Origin: JAWLBW01 sp041687475
GTDB lineage: Bacteria; J088; JAWLBW01
DNA length: 26,016 nt
Direction of reading: 5' to 3'
Assembly (NCBI GenBank): GCA_041687475.1
Contig: JAWLBW010000022.1
Span: forward strand, 1 to 26,016
Shown here: positions 17,211-25,322 of the stretch, piece by piece
How the letters are laid out: every line of letters starts with the position of its first letter
Numbering within the stretch: position 1 is the first letter of the stretch
Notes under the pieces: generated by a model
Told to the model about the DNA's origin: nothing
The model's database searches: none
What the model saw: the letters and a program-made list of their open reading frames with translations, nothing else
Made by a program: the position numbers and the translations under genes

Positions 17211-18075
17211 AGCCGGCTCTCGCCTCAAGAAACCCTCGAATCGACCGGGCCAGCGCCGCAGGCTGCTCGACGTGAATGCCGTGGGCGGCGTCTTCGATCA
17301 CCCCGGTCTCCAGATTGCGGATGTGCCGGTATCGGTCGTGCATCATCTCGATGGAGTACGGTCCCTCGGCGCCGTGCAGCGACAGCGTCGGCGCTTCGAT
17401 GCGCTTCCAGAACGCGATGAACTCGTCGGGCGTGTAGGGATGGGGCGAAGGCAGGCGATGGGCCGGATCGAACTTCCACACATAGCCGCCCTCGACTTGC
17501 CGAACCGCATGGCCTGCGAGAATCAGGGCGCGGTCGTCGGGCAGGTGGGGGTTCGTTTCCTGCAACCGGGCGGCCGCCGTTTCGACCGAATCAATCGTTC
17601 GGGGATGCTTACGCTCGCCCTGCAACAGCCCGCGTACCCAATCGGCGGTGCGTTGGGGAAAATCGTCGGGATCGCGGGGCGGGGGGCCGAATCCTTCGAC
17701 CAGAACCAGCTTCTCGACCTTCTCGGGAAAGACGGCCGCATACTGTACGGCAATGTTTCCACCCATGCTGTGGCCGATGAGGGGAAAGCGCTCGAGACCA
17801 AGCGATCTTACGACTCCGGCCACGTCGAGCTGGTACTCGGCGAAGAGGTACACGCCCTGGGGGTTCCACCCCGAGTCGCCGAAACCCCTGAAATCAAGCG
17901 CGATGCAGAAATAGTCGTCGACCAGGTCGGCGATGACGAATTGCCAGGCGTGGGCGTGATCGGCGAAGCCGTGCAGAAATACCAGCGGCGGTTTTTCACG
18001 ATTGCCGTACAGCAGGGCGTTGAGCTCGATACCGGTAACGTCGAAGCGGTGATTCGTTGCGATTGGCATGCGCAT
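17209..18075 (-). CDS. Alpha/beta-fold hydrolase
   Basis: A 288-residue cytoplasmic alpha/beta hydrolase. The oxyanion region is VFLHGFADHAHAW, the nucleophile elbow GHSMGG with S103, and the catalytic histidine is probably H268 in AAHGIHVEQP. The usual acid position after strand 6 reads LHGAEGPYS, with no obvious aspartate, so the acid may be provided elsewhere. There is no signal peptide. Its start lies 23 bp from the start of the divergent thioesterase gene. The substrate cannot be inferred. Confidence 0.88.
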   Translation of the reverse strand: MRMPIATNHRFDVTGIELNALLYGNREKPPLVFLHGFADHAHAWQFVIADLVDDYFCIALDFRGFGDSGWNPQGVYLFAEYQLDVAGVVRSLGLERFPLIGHSMGGNIAVQYAAVFPEKVEKLVLVEGFGPPPRDPDDFPQRTADWVRGLLQGERKHPRTIDSVETAAARLQETNPHLPDDRALILAGHAVRQVEGGYVWKFDPAHRLPSPHPYTPDEFIAFWKRIEAPTLSLHGAEGPYSIEMMHDRYRHIRNLETGVIEDAAHGIHVEQPAALARSIRGFLEARAG

Positions 18076-18098
18076 GGGTGCCGGTTACACTGAAGAGT

Positions 18099-18581
18099 AT
18101 GGAAAATGTACAGCAGGAACGACCCGCCGCCGGCGACCGCCGTGGCGAGCGGGTGCGCACGATGGAAGTGGTCTTTCCCAACCAGACCAATCACTACGGT
18201 ACCATGTTCGGCGGCGAGGTGCTGGCGCTGGCCGACAAAGCGGCCTATTTCGCGGCCAGCCGGTACTGCCGGGGCGGGTGCGTCACGGCGAGTACCGAAC
18301 GATTCGACTTCCGCACCCCGATTCGCAGCGGCGACACCATTGAAATCGAGGCCCGTGTCGCGCTCACCGGCCGCACGTCGATGATCGTGCGCATCGATAT
18401 CTACCGCCTCAATCTGAAGGACGATAACCGGGTGCTCTGCACTTCGGGTCATATCACGATGGTGGCCGTCGATCCGGACGGACGCACCCAACCCGTGCCG
18501 CAGTTGCTGGTCGAAACCGACGACGAGCTGGCCGAATGGGAAGAGGCGCGGAAAATCCGTAAACAGCACGAACGCAAGTAA
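18099..18581 (+). CDS. Acyl-CoA thioesterase, hotdog fold (YciA/BACH type)
   Basis: A 160-residue hotdog-fold protein expected to hydrolyse acyl-CoA thioesters in the cytoplasm. The signature is FPNQTNHYGTMFGGEVLALADKAAYFAA, with N31, the GG at 38-39 and D46 of the active site, then FDFRTPIRSGDTIEIEARV. Length is typical. The ribosome binding site (GAAGAG) is very close to the ATG at 18099, and no better start exists downstream. Its promoter must lie within the first codons of the divergent hydrolase gene, or the two share a bidirectional region. Confidence 0.9.
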   Translation: MENVQQERPAAGDRRGERVRTMEVVFPNQTNHYGTMFGGEVLALADKAAYFAASRYCRGGCVTASTERFDFRTPIRSGDTIEIEARVALTGRTSMIVRIDIYRLNLKDDNRVLCTSGHITMVAVDPDGRTQPVPQLLVETDDELAEWEEARKIRKQHERK

Positions 18582-18604
18582 CTCACTGCTGGAAACCGAC
18601 CGTA

Positions 18605-18626
18605 GCCGCACAGTAAGCTGTGCGGC
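18605..18626 (+). terminator. Probable terminator after the thioesterase gene
   Basis: A perfect 9-bp stem (GCCGCACAG, loop TAAG, CTGTGCGGC) is followed by a pyrimidine-rich tract (CCCTCTTCCTTTTC) in place of a clean T-run. It lies 23 bp after the stop codon at 18581. Confidence 0.55.
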
Positions 18627-18778
18627 CCCTCTTCCTTTTCCGCGCCGGCTCAGTTCCGTAAAGCAAGGCTGATCGTCGAGCGCGTGACCGGGCGAGAGGC
18701 GAGACGTGCAGCGCGGCGAATCGTTGGCGTACGACCGATTGGCTGGTTTTTTCTGAATTGTTGCCGCGAGCCGGTACA

Positions 18779-19021
18779 TTATGAGCGCTTGAGGCTCTCG
18801 GCCAAGCGACTTCGAAATTCGGCTCGGTCGAGCAGCCGGGTGTTGTCTGCTTCGACTTCGCCCATTCGGCGAAGGACTTCCTTCTCCCAAGCCTCGGTGA
18901 CATCGCTATCGGGTACCCCATCGAGGCTTGCAATCAATGCCCGGGCAAGATCGGCCCGTTCACGGCGGGAAAGAGTCAGGGCCTCTTCTTGCAGCTTTTC
19001 AAGCGTCGCTCCGTTCGCCAT
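18779..19021 (-). CDS. Addiction-module antitoxin-like protein (Unstab_antitox/TIGR02574 type), no toxin seen
   Basis: An 80-residue helical protein: LEKLQEEALTLSRRERADLARALIASLDG, then DSDVTEAWEKEVLRRMGEVEADNTRLLDRAEF. This is the pattern of the small antitoxin family usually followed by a ParE/RelE-type toxin. AAGGAG lies 9 bp before the start. The 150 bp after its stop contain no ParE-like frame, and nothing upstream on the same strand fits either. It is therefore an orphan or a relic, or it acts on a distant partner. Confidence 0.75.
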   Translation of the reverse strand: MANGATLEKLQEEALTLSRRERADLARALIASLDGVPDSDVTEAWEKEVLRRMGEVEADNTRLLDRAEFRSRLAESLKRS

Positions 19022-19154
19022 CGACCATACTCCTTCGCAGACTCTTCGTAACCATATCCCAAATCCGGAACCGGTTCACGCGTGACGGGCGCTCTCTGGA
19101 TGAAGCGTCGGTACGGCCGGTCCGTATGCGTCGTCGCGCGACGAGACGAGCCGC

Positions 19155-19628
19155 TCATTCGTACGGATACAACGTGGCTTCGAAGGAAACTTCCACGGCG
19201 GTGTCGACAAAGTTGAATTCTGCGGGTTCCAGGTAAACGCCGTCAATGCTCCGTGATTCACGGGCTGTAAGCTTGCTCGTCTCGTTGAAAAGAACCAGCT
19301 TCCCGTCCTGGAGCGTTGCCGCCAGTTCGCCCGTTTTCCGCACGACGCTCTCTTCCTCACTGCATTCGGTTACCGTACAGTACCGATAGGAAACGGTGGC
19401 GGTCGAAGAGCTGCTGAACATGCGCACGACGGCGATACCGCGATCGGCACGGGGAAGCGGTTGAAACGCCCGGCCCTGTATCTCGCCGCGCTGTATGAGG
19501 AATGGGCTGTCTCGCTCGGCCAGCAGCACCGGAGTGTTTTCACCCGGCAACCCGGTGGCCGGCGGCAGGTCGTCGGCTGCGCACGCCAGAAGGGGCAGCA
19601 GGGTCAGCAATACGACTTTCCTGTTCAT
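19155..19628 (-). CDS. Small lipoprotein of unknown function
   Basis: A 157-residue protein I do not recognise. A lipoprotein signal (KVVLLTLLPLLAC, C16) is followed by a beta-rich acidic domain with a Cys pair (RYCTVTEC, possibly a disulfide). The start at 19628 is supported by GAGGAG six bases upstream. It lies next to the non-coding repeat island and has no obvious functional neighbour. Confidence 0.75.
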   Translation of the reverse strand: MNRKVVLLTLLPLLACAADDLPPATGLPGENTPVLLAERDSPFLIQRGEIQGRAFQPLPRADRGIAVVRMFSSSSTATVSYRYCTVTECSEEESVVRKTGELAATLQDGKLVLFNETSKLTARESRSIDGVYLEPAEFNFVDTAVEVSFEATLYPYE

Positions 19629-19730
19629 CGTATACTCCTCAGCGGCATATCCAGGCGAACACATTACCCCACGAAAGGCTATCCCGCAATAGCCCTTGCA
19701 ACCGACAACCGACAACCGGCAACCCCCGGT

Positions 19731-19776
19731 CTGTCATGCAGCAAGGCCTGACTCCTCTCCGTCGTCGGAATGACAG
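19731..19776. repeat. Short inverted repeat of the CTGTCAT...ATGACAG type
   Basis: CTGTCAT (19731-19737) pairs with ATGACAG (19770-19776). This resembles the widespread intergenic repeats built on a GTCATTCC/GGAATGAC motif. Its right arm lies inside the first module copy. Confidence 0.6.
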
Positions 19777-19961
19777 ATAAGAGGAAACAGGAAGATGCGG
19801 CTGCACGTGCAGTCTCCCGCTCCGCTTTCCGGCGTCCACCTCGTCCACCCCGTCCATTCCTTCAGGGCCTCACGGTTAGGCTGTCATCCCGAACCCCCTC
19901 CCACGTGCCGCACGGCGCGCCGAGGGGTGAGGGATCCCTTCCGGCCGCCGACGGTCGTCAT
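19761..19961. repeat. Direct-repeat module, copy 1
   Basis: A 201-bp sequence closely matches 20925-21126. Shared landmarks are GTCGTCGGAATGACAG at the left, a GTCCACC-rich stretch, TGTCATCCCGAACCCC, and GAGGGATCCCTTCCGGCC at the right. It sits 49 bp upstream of the first 118-bp array. Confidence 0.9.
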
Positions 19962-20010
19962 ACCTCGCTCGCGCGCTCATTCCGGCCCGGCAGGTCGGAA
20001 ACGGGGTCAC

Positions 20011-20244
20011 GTGAGCAAAAATCGCCGTTTTCATCGAGAGAAACGTTTCCTGGCGAAGCGCAGTTCAGTTATCCGGTTTGCGCGGAAAACCGTCAAAACG
20101 GCGAGCACCGACCGGAAACGGGGGGCGAGTGAGTAAAAATCGCCGTTTTCATCGAGAGAAACGTTTCCTGACAGAGCGCTGTTCGGTCGTTCGGTTCGCC
20201 CGGAAAAACGTCGGAATAGCGAGTACCGGCCGGAAATGGGGGGC
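20011..20244. repeat. 118-bp repeat array 1 (two units)
   Basis: Two tandem units start at 20011 and 20129. Each begins GTGAG(C/T)AAAAATCGCCG and holds CGCCGTTTT near the left, the palindromic core GAAACGTTTC, and a CGGTTT/AAACCG-type hairpin. Unit 1 has AAAACGGCG near its right, which can pair with CGCCGTTTT. Unit 1 is almost identical to the first unit of array 2. Unit 2 has a diverged 3' half. Confidence 0.93.
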
Positions 20245-20383
20245 GGCCGTGCCTCCTGGCCGTGGTGCCTCGCGACGCGCGGGAGGACGTGGCGGTATTG
20301 ATACTTTGCGGGGGCTTCGCCCCCTGCGCCCCGAAACGAGCACCGCAGGTGCGAGCCCGCGAATAGGCCGTGCACCCGTGTCA

Positions 20384-20412
20384 TTCCACCCGAAGCGCAG
20401 CGCAGGGTGGAA
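20384..20412. repeat. Hairpin TTCCACCC/GGGTGGAA
   Basis: An 8-bp perfect stem (20384-20391 with 20405-20412) encloses a 13-bp loop containing GAAGCGCAGCGCA. It is another variant of the GTCATTCC-type intergenic repeat. Confidence 0.6.
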
Positions 20413-20470
20413 CCTGTACCCACCGACCGTGTGGAAACCGTGCAGCCGTGCAACCCGCCGTTGTTTCGCC

Positions 20471-20497
20471 GAAAACCCGGATCGACCCCGGGTTTTC
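20471..20497. repeat. Perfect 10-bp hairpin, possible terminator
   Basis: GAAAACCCGG pairs with CCGGGTTTTC around the loop ATCGACC. The T-run is short and belongs to the stem, so termination is possible but weak. An AT-rich patch follows. Confidence 0.65.
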
Positions 20498-20671
20498 TGA
20501 TATTTCAAAAAATCATCCCAGGGGTATGAAAAATTCAAATATTGGAAATTCGGCGGTTGCTCGGTCGAATCGTGGTGGTTGGCTCAGCTTCGGCGACGAT
20601 GTGACCGGACTTCCCTCACACAAGGGGGGCATCCCGTGCTGCACGTCGCTCTCCCCAATTGCAACCGGCGC

Positions 20672-20729
20672 ACCCTTCCTCTTGTGAAGAGGAAGGGTAG
20701 GTTACAATGCCGGCCGGGGGGATGGCGTC
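20672..20729. repeat. Hairpin repeat, copy 2
   Basis: The same 12-bp stem as the copy at 17153 (loop GTG here) is followed by the identical 20-bp tail at 20710-20729. The 11 bases between stem and tail differ between copies. Confidence 0.85.
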
Positions 20730-20855
20730 GGCGGCCGGTAATGGAGAAGCCAACCATCCCTGTAGTTTATTCTGCCGCACGCCTTTTCGCGCCAAGTGGC
20801 CTCCCGGTTACCAGCAAAGCGGCTTTCACCGTTTTTGATTGCACTTTGCAACCAA

Positions 20856-20873
20856 TCAGGAAACGTTTCCTGA
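20856..20873. repeat. 18-bp perfect palindrome sharing the array core
   Basis: TCAGGAAACGTTTCCTGA is its own reverse complement. Its centre GAAACGTTTCC also occurs in five of the six 118-bp units. It could be a protein-binding site or a remnant of a repeat unit. Confidence 0.85.
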
Positions 20874-20924
20874 CGTTTTTTGCGAGAAGCCTTGCAGGCC
20901 AGGGTGCAGATTGTCCGCGCCGGC

Positions 20925-21126
20925 GTCGTCGGAATGACAGATAAGAGGAAACAGGAAGATGCGGCTGCACGTGCAGTCTCCGGCTCCGCTTTCCGGCGTC
21001 CACCTTGTCCACCCCGTCCATTCCTTCAGCGGCACACGGCCACCCTGTCATCCCGAACCCCATCCCGCGTGCAGCACGGCTCGCCGGCGGGGTGAGGGAT
21101 CCCTTCCGGCCGACCGCGGCCGTCAT
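20925..21126. repeat. Direct-repeat module, copy 2
   Basis: The second copy of the 201-bp module at 19761-19961, 202 bp here. It lies 48 bp upstream of the second 118-bp array, the same arrangement as copy 1. Confidence 0.9.
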
Positions 21127-21174
21127 GCCAGAACCGCACCGTTTTTCGGCTGACCGACCGGAAACGGGGGTCGA

Positions 21175-21630
21175 GTGAGCAAAAATCGCCGTTTTCATCG
21201 AGAGAAACGTTTCCTGGCGAAGCGCAGTTCAGTTATCCGGTTTGCGCGGAAAACCGTCAAAACGGCGAGCACCGACCGGAAACGGGGTTCGAGCGAGCAA
21301 AAATCGCCGTTTTCATCGAGAGAAACGTTTCCTGACGGAGCGCAGTTCAGTTATCCGGTTTGCGCGGAAAACCGTCAAAACGGCGAGCACCGACCGGAAA
21401 CGGGGGTCACGTGAGCAAAAATCGCCGTTTTCATCGAGAGAAACGTTTCCTGACGGAGCGCTGTTCGGTTATCCGGTTTGTGCGGAAAGCCGCCAGAACG
21501 GCGACTACCGGCCTGAAATGGGGGGCACGTAAGCAAAAATCGCCGTTTTCATCGAGAGAAACGTTTCGCGACGGAGCGCTGTTCGGTTGGCCTGCTTACA
21601 CGGAAAACCGTGAAACCGACGTGCGATGGG
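21175..21630. repeat. 118-bp repeat array 2 (three full units and a partial fourth)
   Basis: Units start at 21175, 21293, 21411 and 21529, exactly 118 bp apart. The first two are nearly identical to each other and to unit 1 of array 1. The third carries the diverged 3' half also seen in unit 2 of array 1. The last fades out near 21630. Since 118 is not a multiple of three, each reading frame shifts at every unit, which argues against a repeated protein. Confidence 0.95.
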
Positions 21631-21651
21631 CTCAAGTGGCCGCCATCGCTG

Positions 21652-21687
21652 TCGTCCACCTCGTCCACGTCGTCCACCCCGTCCATG
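21652..21687. repeat. 9-bp microsatellite
   Basis: Four tandem copies of a TCGTCCACC-type unit. Similar GTCCACC strings occur inside both module copies. Confidence 0.8.
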
Positions 21688-21731
21688 CCTTCGCCGCTCG
21701 TGCAGCACGCGATCCCACCACCTTCCCCCAG

Positions 21732-21784
21732 CCCCTTCCTCCTCCATATCACGGTCCTTCGGCACGGATTGGAGGAGGAAGGGG
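21732..21784. repeat. 15-bp inverted repeat
   Basis: CCCCTTCCTCCTCCA (21732-21746) pairs perfectly with its complement at 21770-21784 around a 23-bp loop. The arm resembles the CCCTTCCTCTT stem of the hairpin repeats at 17153 and 20672, so it may be a longer-loop relative. Confidence 0.8.
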
Positions 21785-21859
21785 AGCGCTCGCCCGTGCT
21801 GCACGTGGCAGCTGACTTATGCCACCGTCCGTCGTCCGCCGACCACCGTGTAACCGTTC

Positions 21860-21901
21860 ACCACGCAAAAAGGCGCCCATGCGGGCGCCTTTTTGCGTGG
21901 T
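21860..21901 (-). terminator. Bidirectional rho-independent terminator after gltA
   Basis: A perfect 19-bp stem around the loop ATGC contains a GGCGCC core and an A5/T5 tract in each arm, so it can work in both directions. It lies 19 bp after the citrate synthase stop and also shields that gene from the repeat island. Confidence 0.92.
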
Positions 21902-21920
21902 GTCATCAGGAGGATCGAAT

Positions 21921-23189
21921 TCAGTCGCGCTGCTCGATGGGCACGAACTTGCGCTGCGTCGCGCCCACGTAAATCTGGCGCGGACGGTTGATGCGCCCGT
22001 TGCTCTCGCGCATTTCCTTCCAGTGGGCGATCCAGCCGGGCATACGGCCCAGGGCGAACATGACCGTGAACATGTCGGTCGGAAGCCCCATGGCGCGGTA
22101 AATGATGCCGCTGTAGAAGTCGACGTTGGGGTACAGCTTGCGTTCCACAAAGAAGGGATCGTTGAGCGCCACGGCCTCGAGCTCCTTGGCGATGTCAAGC
22201 ATCGGATCCTGCACGCCCAGCTGCTTGAGCACGTCGTCGGCGGCCTTCTTCAGAATGCGGGCGCGCGGGTCGAAGTTCTTGTACACGCGGTGGCCGAAGC
22301 CGAACAGGCGGAAGGGGTCGTTCTTGTCCTTGGCCTTGGCAATGTACTTCTTGTAGTCGCCGCCGTCCTTGTGAATCATCTCGAGCATCTCGATGACTTC
22401 CTGGTTGGCGCCGCCGTGCAGCGGACCCCACAGGGCGCAGATGCCGGCCGCAATCGACGCATACAGGTTGGCGCCGCTCGAACCGACCATGCGCACGGTC
22501 GACGTGCTGCAGTTCTGCTCGTGATCGGCGTGCAGAATGAGCAGCAGGTTCAGCGCGTTCTCGATGACCGGATCGACTTCCCAGGGCTCTGCCGGAACGG
22601 CGAACATCATGCGCAGGAAATTGGCCGGATAGCTCAGATCATTGCGCGGATACATGAACGGCTGCCCGATCGACTTCTTGTACGAGAAGGCGGCAATGGT
22701 CTTGGCCTTGGCCATCAGGCGAATGATGTTCAGGTTGATGTCGTCTTCGACATCGGGGTAATAGGTCGACATCGAGCTCGTCATGGCCGAGAGAATGGCC
22801 ATCGGGTGCGCCGTCGGCGGAAAACCCTCGAAGAACTTCTTCATGTCTTCGTGAATGAGCGTGTGGTACGTCATCTGGTGACGCCACTCGGCCAGCTCCT
22901 TTTCATTGGGCAGCTTGCCGTAAATCAGCAGATAGGCGGTCTCGGTGAAGCGGGTGTTCTCGGCCAGCTCTTCGATGTCGTAACCGCGGTACCGCAGGAT
23001 GCCCTTCTCGCCGTCGATGAAGGTAATGGCGCTTTCGGTCGAGCCGGTATTGCCGTAGCCCGGGTCCAGGGTAATGGCGCCGGTCTCGGCACGCAGCTTG
23101 GCAATGTCGATGCCGACTTCGCCTTCGGTGCCCGTGACGACCGGAAGCTCGTGCTCTTTGCCGTTCAGAATGAGTTTCGCAGCATCCAT
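21921..23189 (-). CDS. gltA: Citrate synthase, type I
   Basis: A 422-residue enzyme that condenses oxaloacetate and acetyl-CoA to citrate, the first step of the TCA cycle. The catalytic triad is visible: H258 in GPLHGGAN, H300 in GFGHRVYK and D357 in NVDFYSG. The positions are close to H264, H305 and D362 of the E. coli enzyme. Length and the N-terminal beta domain (LPVVTGTEGEVGIDIAKLR) match the type I, NADH-sensitive hexameric group, though oligomeric state is not readable here. It stands alone between a strong terminator and a gene on the same strand further upstream. Confidence 0.97.
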   Translation of the reverse strand: MDAAKLILNGKEHELPVVTGTEGEVGIDIAKLRAETGAITLDPGYGNTGSTESAITFIDGEKGILRYRGYDIEELAENTRFTETAYLLIYGKLPNEKELAEWRHQMTYHTLIHEDMKKFFEGFPPTAHPMAILSAMTSSMSTYYPDVEDDINLNIIRLMAKAKTIAAFSYKKSIGQPFMYPRNDLSYPANFLRMMFAVPAEPWEVDPVIENALNLLLILHADHEQNCSTSTVRMVGSSGANLYASIAAGICALWGPLHGGANQEVIEMLEMIHKDGGDYKKYIAKAKDKNDPFRLFGFGHRVYKNFDPRARILKKAADDVLKQLGVQDPMLDIAKELEAVALNDPFFVERKLYPNVDFYSGIIYRAMGLPTDMFTVMFALGRMPGWIAHWKEMRESNGRINRPRQIYVGATQRKFVPIEQRD

Positions 23190-23235
23190 GGAAGAATCCT
23201 TCGTAGCAGGGGTGAGCGCTCTGGCCCAAGGGGGA

Positions 23236-23264
23236 AATATACGTTTTAACGCTCTACGTCAGAA
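23236..23264 (-). promoter_or_regulatory. Tentative promoter of gltA
   Basis: On the minus strand TATATT (23241-23236) is a good -10. A weak -35 candidate, TTCTGA (23264-23259), lies 17 bp upstream. The leader would be about 40 nt. Confidence 0.4.
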
Positions 23265-23356
23265 AGTGCAAGCCGATCCGTCGGGAATCGACTCGGGCTC
23301 GTAGTTATTATGCGGGCCGCTTCGGCAGGCTGCGAGCAGCAACGCCCGCCCGGTAA

Positions 23357-25141
23357 TCACCGACGTTTTATGCGTATGACCTCGCCACGGCCTTCGTCGT
23401 AGTGGCTGCGCAGAAAATGGGCCACCTGGGCCCGCGCCGGATCGAGCAGCGCCACATCATGGGGAAGCAGTAGAAACGAGTGGTTGGCGTAAAGCAGTTG
23501 GTAAACAGCGCGCGTGGGTTTTCCCCGAAAGGGCGCCCTGGCTGTCGGCAGCCCCATGTCTACCCACGCCGGTTCGACCGCCGTCGCGCCCAGGGCCCGC
23601 GCCAGTTTGGCTGTCGATGCGTTGGGCACCACACCGTCGTCGACCGCGGTCTGCAGCAACAGATCGCGGGGGTGTGCCCGCAGCTCGGCAGCGTAGCTGA
23701 GCGGTTCGCCAGGTTCCAGCACCGTCTGCACGAGGGCAAGGCTCAGCGCCGGTTGAATGCCGGGCAGCGCAAGTGCATACCCGCTCGTGCCCGGCGCCTG
23801 TTGGTCGGCCAGCTCGATGGAGGTACCCAGGGGCGTGTTGAGAACCGCCACGTCGGCGTCGCCGGCCAGGGCAAGGAAGGGGGCCGCGATGATGCTGCCC
23901 AGGCTCATGCCCACCACCGCAACCCGGCGGGTGTCGATGTCGGCGCGACCGTCGGCGTCGAAGTCGAGCGACTCGTCCTCGGCGTGCTGCAGGGCCATCT
24001 TGAGCTGATACAGGTCGAGCGCCGAAGTCAGAATGTTGGCCCGCAGGCGCTCGGCATCGCCGCCGGCGAAGAAGTTCCAGGGAATGTCGTCGCCGCATTT
24101 GTAATTGCCGGGCATATCCATCCGACGTGCGCCATGCCCCACATGATCGATGGCGGCCACTGCGAACCCGGCCGCGGCCAGGGTGTCGGCCAGCCCCAAC
24201 GCCGCTTCCTTGCACGCCCTGAGCGGGTGACTGAAGAGCACCAGGCGAAAGGGCCGCGTGCCGTCGGTCACGGGTTTGGGCACGGTCAGCAGAAAGGGCA
24301 GACTTCTTCGGGTGGAAGGAGAGGCAACCTTCGGCGGAAAGCGACCGTTTCGGCGAAAGTCGACGCTTTCGAGCTCGCCCAGCACCACCTCGGCAAGGTG
24401 ATCGACCGGCATGTGCGGTTTCTCGCCGTACGCAAGGCCTCGTGTCAAAGGGGGAAGCCGATCGCGCAACCGTCCGTTGAATCTACCTCCCGAGTCGGTC
24501 ACGGCATACCGCGTCAAGGCCGTCAGTGTCGGTTTGACGTCGCGCTCTAGCACCACGGCGGCCTCGCGCAGGTTGCGACGTGGGTCCTGCGTGTGAAAGG
24601 GTATCAGCACCCGTCGATCGGCCGACCGTGCAAACTTCAGTCGATGGGCGGGCAGGCGAGGGCGCACGGGGCTTTCCAGCACGATGGGCGCGTCATCGCC
24701 GCACCCTGTCGGCTTGTCGGCGGCAACCGAAAGCCAGTACGAATGGTCGGGCTGCAGCGGCGCGGTTGGAAGAGCGCCGTACAAGCCGTCGGGCGCCGAG
24801 GCCATGGGTTCGACCTCGACCGGTGCGCCCGAGACGCCGTCGTACAGCGCAAAGCGGGGCTTTTCTCCCGCCAGGTAAACCCGGGCGAAATCGCGCGAAA
24901 TGAGCAGGGGACCGGTAGTGGCGAACCCCTCTGCGCCGTCGAAGCCGTCGGTACCGGCAACGCCGGGGCGCAGGCGCCAGGGCAGGCGCGCACGATACTG
25001 CGTGGGCGAGTCGGCGTCGTAGCGCAGAGCGTCGGGGGCGGGCCAGACGAACTGGTTGGGAGCCAGCTCGTGAAGCCGACAGGCCGCTTCGCCGCAGCCT
25101 GCGGCCAGAAGCAGAAACACAGATGCAAGAAAGCGGTGCAC
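23357..25141 (-). CDS. Alpha/beta-hydrolase lipoprotein, lipase/esterase-like
   Basis: A 594-residue exported protein with a lipoprotein signal (LASVFLLLAAGC, C16). The first 270 residues are an unassigned domain. The C-terminal half is an alpha/beta hydrolase: LVLFSHPL at 300-307, IDHVGHGAR, the nucleophile elbow GMSLGS with S413, and a late YANHSFLLLP histidine. DFDADGRADIDTRR (393-406) resembles a calcium-binding loop. Translation starts at a GTG (25141), because the nearby ATG is out of frame. It resembles large lipases with an N-terminal beta domain, but the substrate is unknown. The 167 bp to gltA contain no clear terminator. Confidence 0.82.
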   Translation of the reverse strand: MHRFLASVFLLLAAGCGEAACRLHELAPNQFVWPAPDALRYDADSPTQYRARLPWRLRPGVAGTDGFDGAEGFATTGPLLISRDFARVYLAGEKPRFALYDGVSGAPVEVEPMASAPDGLYGALPTAPLQPDHSYWLSVAADKPTGCGDDAPIVLESPVRPRLPAHRLKFARSADRRVLIPFHTQDPRRNLREAAVVLERDVKPTLTALTRYAVTDSGGRFNGRLRDRLPPLTRGLAYGEKPHMPVDHLAEVVLGELESVDFRRNGRFPPKVASPSTRRSLPFLLTVPKPVTDGTRPFRLVLFSHPLRACKEAALGLADTLAAAGFAVAAIDHVGHGARRMDMPGNYKCGDDIPWNFFAGGDAERLRANILTSALDLYQLKMALQHAEDESLDFDADGRADIDTRRVAVVGMSLGSIIAAPFLALAGDADVAVLNTPLGTSIELADQQAPGTSGYALALPGIQPALSLALVQTVLEPGEPLSYAAELRAHPRDLLLQTAVDDGVVPNASTAKLARALGATAVEPAWVDMGLPTARAPFRGKPTRAVYQLLYANHSFLLLPHDVALLDPARAQVAHFLRSHYDEGRGEVIRIKRR

Positions 25142-25310
25142 CCATCGATTCTACTATATGGAAGGGGCTCGCGCCCCGGGCCCTTCGGTGGCGGTACTTG
25201 CGCGCCGGCGATTCGTGGCTATGTTTCACACAGGTCGCCTTCCGAACGGCGAAGGCATGGTCGTCGAAAGAAAAGCACCCCGTCGTAAGGGCAACACCCC
25301 CGACGAAAGA

Positions 25311-25316
25311 TATAAT
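25311..25316 (+). promoter_or_regulatory. -10 element of the glutaredoxin gene
   Basis: A perfect TATAAT ends 6 bp before the ATG at 25323, so the predicted transcript would start at the start codon. The -35 position is poor and no Shine-Dalgarno sequence is present. Confidence 0.55.
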
Positions 25317-25322
25317 CAACGT

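Larger units (their letters stand above)
19629..21859. other. 2.2-kb non-coding repeat island
   Basis: I find no credible gene in this stretch. Open frames exist only because the repeat units lack stops. It holds two copies of a module of about 200 bp, two arrays of a 118-bp repeat, several perfect hairpins, a palindrome, a 9-bp microsatellite, and a short AT-rich patch (20498-20553). The remaining DNA at 20245-20383, 20413-20470, 20554-20671 and 20730-20855 shows nothing I can name. Confidence 0.8.

Noticed and set aside
18582..18778. ParE-like toxin downstream of the antitoxin
   Set aside because: Two minus-strand frames I translated by hand have no start codon or ParE-like pattern; one ends in a stop after about 40 residues.
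20526..20687. Small 53-residue protein starting in the AT-rich patch
   Set aside because: The second half reads into the hairpin repeat, the ribosome binding site is badly spaced, and composition looks non-coding.
20011..21630. CRISPR array
   Set aside because: The 118-bp units are contiguous with no unique spacers, are far longer than CRISPR repeats, and no cas gene is present.
21175..21815. Arg/Lys-rich repeated proteins read through the array
   Set aside because: Similar frames are open in all registers because the unit lacks stops; the period shifts frame at each unit and there are no ribosome binding sites.
21819..23249. A 476-codon plus-strand open frame
   Set aside because: It is antisense to citrate synthase and has no recognisable motif.
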